A DNA stretch of 64,000 nucleotides from Chryseobacterium daecheongense (GTDB lineage: Bacteria; Bacteroidota; Bacteroidia; Flavobacteriales; Weeksellaceae), in contig CP115858.1 of assembly GCA_027920525.1 (NCBI GenBank), positions 2,976,001 to 3,040,000 on the forward strand, in the 5' to 3' direction. Below the pieces are notes generated by a model. That model did no database searches. It was not told where the DNA came from and saw only the letters and a list, made by a program, of their open reading frames with translations. The position numbers and the translations under genes are program-made. Shown in pieces: positions 62,054 through 64,000 of this stretch (positions are counted from its first letter, which is position 1; each line of letters opens with the position of its first letter).

Positions 62054-62290
62054 ATGATACCATTAACTTTTTTGGAAGGGGGCAATTATGCCGGTGTCTT
62101 TATAATGGTCATTGCGATCATTATTTTTGGAGCCTTATTTGTTTCTTTTATTGCCACTTTATTTGTAAAAATCATTTATGAATTAAAAGATGGAAGGAAA
62201 TTTTCGAAAAAACAATTCATACAGACCATGGTTATCTGTTTGTTGATCTGTGGACTGATCAGCGGATATATTTGTGGTGGAGGACTTTAA
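62054..62290 (+). CDS. Small membrane protein of the Lgt-like operon
   Basis: A 78-residue protein with two hydrophobic helices (about 12-40, VFIMVIAIIIFGALFVSFIA, and about 58-74, FIQTMVICLLICGLISGYIC), joined by a basic linker ELKDGRKFSKKQ. ATG 62054 is used; an in-frame TTG at 62048 would overlap the preceding gene's stop. Family unknown. It lies between the Lgt-like and radical SAM genes with 2- and 9-nt gaps, so it is likely part of the same pathway or complex. Confidence 0.65.
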   Translation: MIPLTFLEGGNYAGVFIMVIAIIIFGALFVSFIATLFVKIIYELKDGRKFSKKQFIQTMVICLLICGLISGYICGGGL

Positions 62291-62299
62291 AATTACATT

Positions 62300-63703
62300 A
62301 TGCCGGTAAGAAATTATACCTATTACGATTATACAATAAGCCTTTGCCCCGAATGCCTTAAAAGAGTGGGAGCTAAGGTTATTATAGAGGATGAAGCCGT
62401 TTTCATGACTAAACGGTGTCCTGATCACGGGTTTTTCAAAACAAAAATTGCCTCGGATGTTCAGTACTATAAAAACATCCGAAACTATAATAAAGCTTCG
62501 GAGATGCCTTTGCATTTTGGTACGGATGTAGAATATGGTTGTCCTTATGACTGCGGACTCTGTGTGGATCATGAACAGCACAGCTGTCTTTCTATCGTAG
62601 AAGTTACAGATCGTTGTAACCTTACTTGCCCCACATGCTACGCAATGTCATCACCCCATTACGGAAGCCACCGGAGCCTGGAAGAAATCGAAGCGATGTT
62701 TGATATCATTGTAAAAAATGAAGGAGAGCCGGATGTTGTACAGATCAGTGGAGGAGAGCCAACCATTCATCCTGAGTTTTTTAAGATCATGGATATTGCA
62801 AAGACAAAGCCGATCAAGCATTTAATGTTAAATACCAATGGAGTAAGGATAGCGAATGATCCTGGTTTTGCTGAAAAATTAGCCACATATGCTCCCGAGT
62901 TTGAGGTTTATCTTCAGTTTGATTCCTTTAAACCGGAGGTTTTAATGGATTTCAGAGGGAAAGATCTTACTGATGTCAGAATGAAGGCTCTTGAAAAGCT
63001 GAATGAATTAAATCTTTCCACGACATTAGTTATCGTACTCCAAAAGGACAAAAATATTGATGAAATAGGAAAGATCATTGATTTTGCCTTAAAACAGAAA
63101 TGTGTGCGGGGAATTACATTTCAGCCCGTTGAGATAGCAGGGAGGAACAGAGAAGACTCTGCTTATGAAAAAATTACGTTAACAGAAGTAAGACAAGAGA
63201 TCCTGAATCAGTTTCCGTTGCTTAATTCAGATGATATTATTCCGGTTCCCTGTAATCCGGATGCCTTGGCAATGGGATATATCTTAAAGCTGGAGGGTGA
63301 AATTATTCCTTTAACCCGATATATCAATCCGGCTGATTTACTGAATAATGAATCCAGAAACACGATTGTCTATGAACAGGATGCCGGGCTTCATATGCAG
63401 CTTTTGGATATTTTCAGTACAGGAATTTCCGTAGATAAAGTAAAACCTAAAGTGAACCAGTTACTCTGCTGTCTTCCTGAAGTTTCAGCTCCTGATCTCG
63501 ATTATGATAATCTCTTTAGGATCATTATTATGAACTTTATGGATGCCCATGATTTTGATGTTCGTGCGGTTAAAAAATCCTGCGTGCACATCGTTAACAA
63601 AGACCTGAAATTAATCCCTTTTGAAACCATGAATCTTTTCTACCGTGATGGAAAAAAAGAATACCTTGAAGAACTGAGAAAAGAGGATAAAGTACTTTTT
63701 TGA
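62300..63703 (+). CDS. Radical SAM enzyme, Tes-like family
   Basis: A 467-residue radical SAM protein. The canonical CxxxCxxC is C106-x3-C110-x2-C113 (TDRCNLTCPTCYAM), followed by ISGGEPTIHPEF (about 150-161). Extra Cys motifs CPECLKRVG (16-24), MTKRCPDHG (about 36-44) and YGCPYDCGLCVDH (79-91) could hold more Fe-S clusters. This layout matches the COG1964 group that includes archaeal tetraether lipid synthase (Tes/MJ0619) and other lipid or pterin-type enzymes. The product here is unknown. Its operon neighbours are an Lgt-like and a small membrane protein, which suggests a membrane-lipid substrate. Confidence 0.85.
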   Translation: MPVRNYTYYDYTISLCPECLKRVGAKVIIEDEAVFMTKRCPDHGFFKTKIASDVQYYKNIRNYNKASEMPLHFGTDVEYGCPYDCGLCVDHEQHSCLSIVEVTDRCNLTCPTCYAMSSPHYGSHRSLEEIEAMFDIIVKNEGEPDVVQISGGEPTIHPEFFKIMDIAKTKPIKHLMLNTNGVRIANDPGFAEKLATYAPEFEVYLQFDSFKPEVLMDFRGKDLTDVRMKALEKLNELNLSTTLVIVLQKDKNIDEIGKIIDFALKQKCVRGITFQPVEIAGRNREDSAYEKITLTEVRQEILNQFPLLNSDDIIPVPCNPDALAMGYILKLEGEIIPLTRYINPADLLNNESRNTIVYEQDAGLHMQLLDIFSTGISVDKVKPKVNQLLCCLPEVSAPDLDYDNLFRIIIMNFMDAHDFDVRAVKKSCVHIVNKDLKLIPFETMNLFYRDGKKEYLEELRKEDKVLF

Positions 63704-63744
63704 GAATCTGACTTGTTATATACACTTTGATTAAACAAAATCAG

Positions 63745-63785
63745 CAAGAAATAAAAAGGGGTGAAAAACTATCGTTTAACACCCC
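63745..63785 (-). terminator. Terminator of the cut-off GNAT gene
   Basis: Stem GGGGTG/CACCCC with additional A-T pairs around the stop codon of the minus-strand gene, and a T run downstream. It overlaps the last coding codons. Confidence 0.65.
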
Positions 63786-64000
63786 ATAAATTGATCTTTC
63801 CCCTGTGACCGAATCCTAACTTATCGTAAAGTTTTTTGGCTCCCATATTGCTTTCCGCTACATGGAGAAACGGGGTTTTGTTATCATCAAATATTTTTCC
63901 TGAAACAAAAGCAACAAGTTGTTTTGCATAGCCTTTTCCCAGGTAATCCGTATCGGTAATCACGGCACTTACTTCAGTCATATCGTCCATCTGCATTCTT
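63769..64000 (-). CDS. GNAT-family N-acetyltransferase (C-terminal part)
   Basis: The C-terminal part of a GNAT acetyltransferase, cut by the window end. It shows TDTDYLGKGYAKQLVAFVSG, where the acetyl-CoA pyrophosphate-binding loop (R/Q-x-x-G-x-G/A) is part of GKGYAKQL, then HVAESNMGAKKLYDKLGFGH, the classical helix-4 and beta-5 region. The reading frame continues to the right of the window, so the ATG near 63996 is probably internal. It acetylates an unknown small molecule or protein. Confidence 0.85.
   Translation of the reverse strand, partial: RMQMDDMTEVSAVITDTDYLGKGYAKQLVAFVSGKIFDDNKTPFLHVAESNMGAKKLYDKLGFGHRGKINLWGVKR

Noticed and set aside
1..64000. tRNA or rRNA genes, CRISPR array, prophage or insertion sequence
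   Set aside because: No cloverleaf-like inverted repeats with TTCGAATCC-type arms, no regularly spaced direct repeats and no transposase or phage proteins were seen by eye.

Overview
The window looks like a chromosomal segment of a Flavobacteriia member close to Chryseobacterium (Bacteroidota, Weeksellaceae). This rests on low GC, a GLPGLI-family protein, a PorW/SprE-like type IX secretion lipoprotein, a fused MurF-alanine racemase, Bacteroidota-style -7 promoter boxes (TAnnTTTG), little reliance on Shine-Dalgarno sequences, and lipoprotein and signal peptides ending in AQ or lipobox-Cys. No tRNA, rRNA, CRISPR array, prophage or insertion sequence was recognised.

Layout. 0.1-2.1 kb: DUF3127 protein, aat and a DMT exporter on the plus strand. 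2.2-9.4 kb: minus-strand TPR protein, quinone-oxidoreductase-like enzyme with a Crp/Fnr regulator, glmM, and the feoA-feoB-small Cys-tail protein iron operon. 9.5-18 kb: GLPGLI protein, DinB protein, outer-membrane barrel, a tandem pair of JmjC/cupin-like proteins, M14 peptidase. 18.1-25.3 kb: a dense minus-strand set of NAD+/ADP-ribose genes (PPP-type phosphatase, KptA, a broken ADP-ribosylglycohydrolase, Sir2, macro domain, NAD-kinase-like protein, SPFH protein, NADAR protein, NrtR-type Nudix regulator). 25.4-36 kb: small lipoprotein and membrane genes, lepA, an ECF sigma factor operon, then a plus-strand run of DUF2520, KdsC-like, Maf and PorW/SprE-like genes. 36-43.3 kb: tsaB, SDR, YraN, LD-carboxypeptidase, LysE, rnr, an orphan TSP3-like protein, rpiB. 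43.8-55.6 kb: pgk, papain-like lipoprotein, methyltransferase, mnmG between two perfect parS sites, ybeY, patatin, murF-alr, tdk. 55.7-64 kb: acidic repeat protein, rsmI, WG-repeat protein, fabG, guaC, an Lgt-like/small membrane protein/radical SAM trio, and a cut-off GNAT gene.

The most coherent system is the 18.1-25.3 kb NAD+/ADP-ribose cluster. Its enzymes make, move or remove ADP-ribose units or 2'-phosphates on protein, RNA or nucleotides, and they sit beside an NrtR-like regulator. Four copies of a 21-bp inverted repeat (TTTGyGT-N7-ACrCwAA) lie just ahead of the nrtR-like gene, the NADAR gene (two copies) and the SPFH-led operon. At nrtR and NADAR the repeat shares bases with a TAnnTTTG -7 box. 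I infer one NrtR regulon. The ADP-ribosylglycohydrolase in it carries a single in-frame TAA that separates its two metal-binding halves.

The two exact 16-bp parS palindromes around mnmG suggest that this part of the chromosome is close to the replication origin. A 550-bp AT-rich gap before pgk, with DnaA-box-like words, is a tentative origin candidate. Other points of interest are the cupin duplication, the Tes-like radical SAM/Lgt-like pair, and an 860-bp extremely AT-rich gene-free gap.
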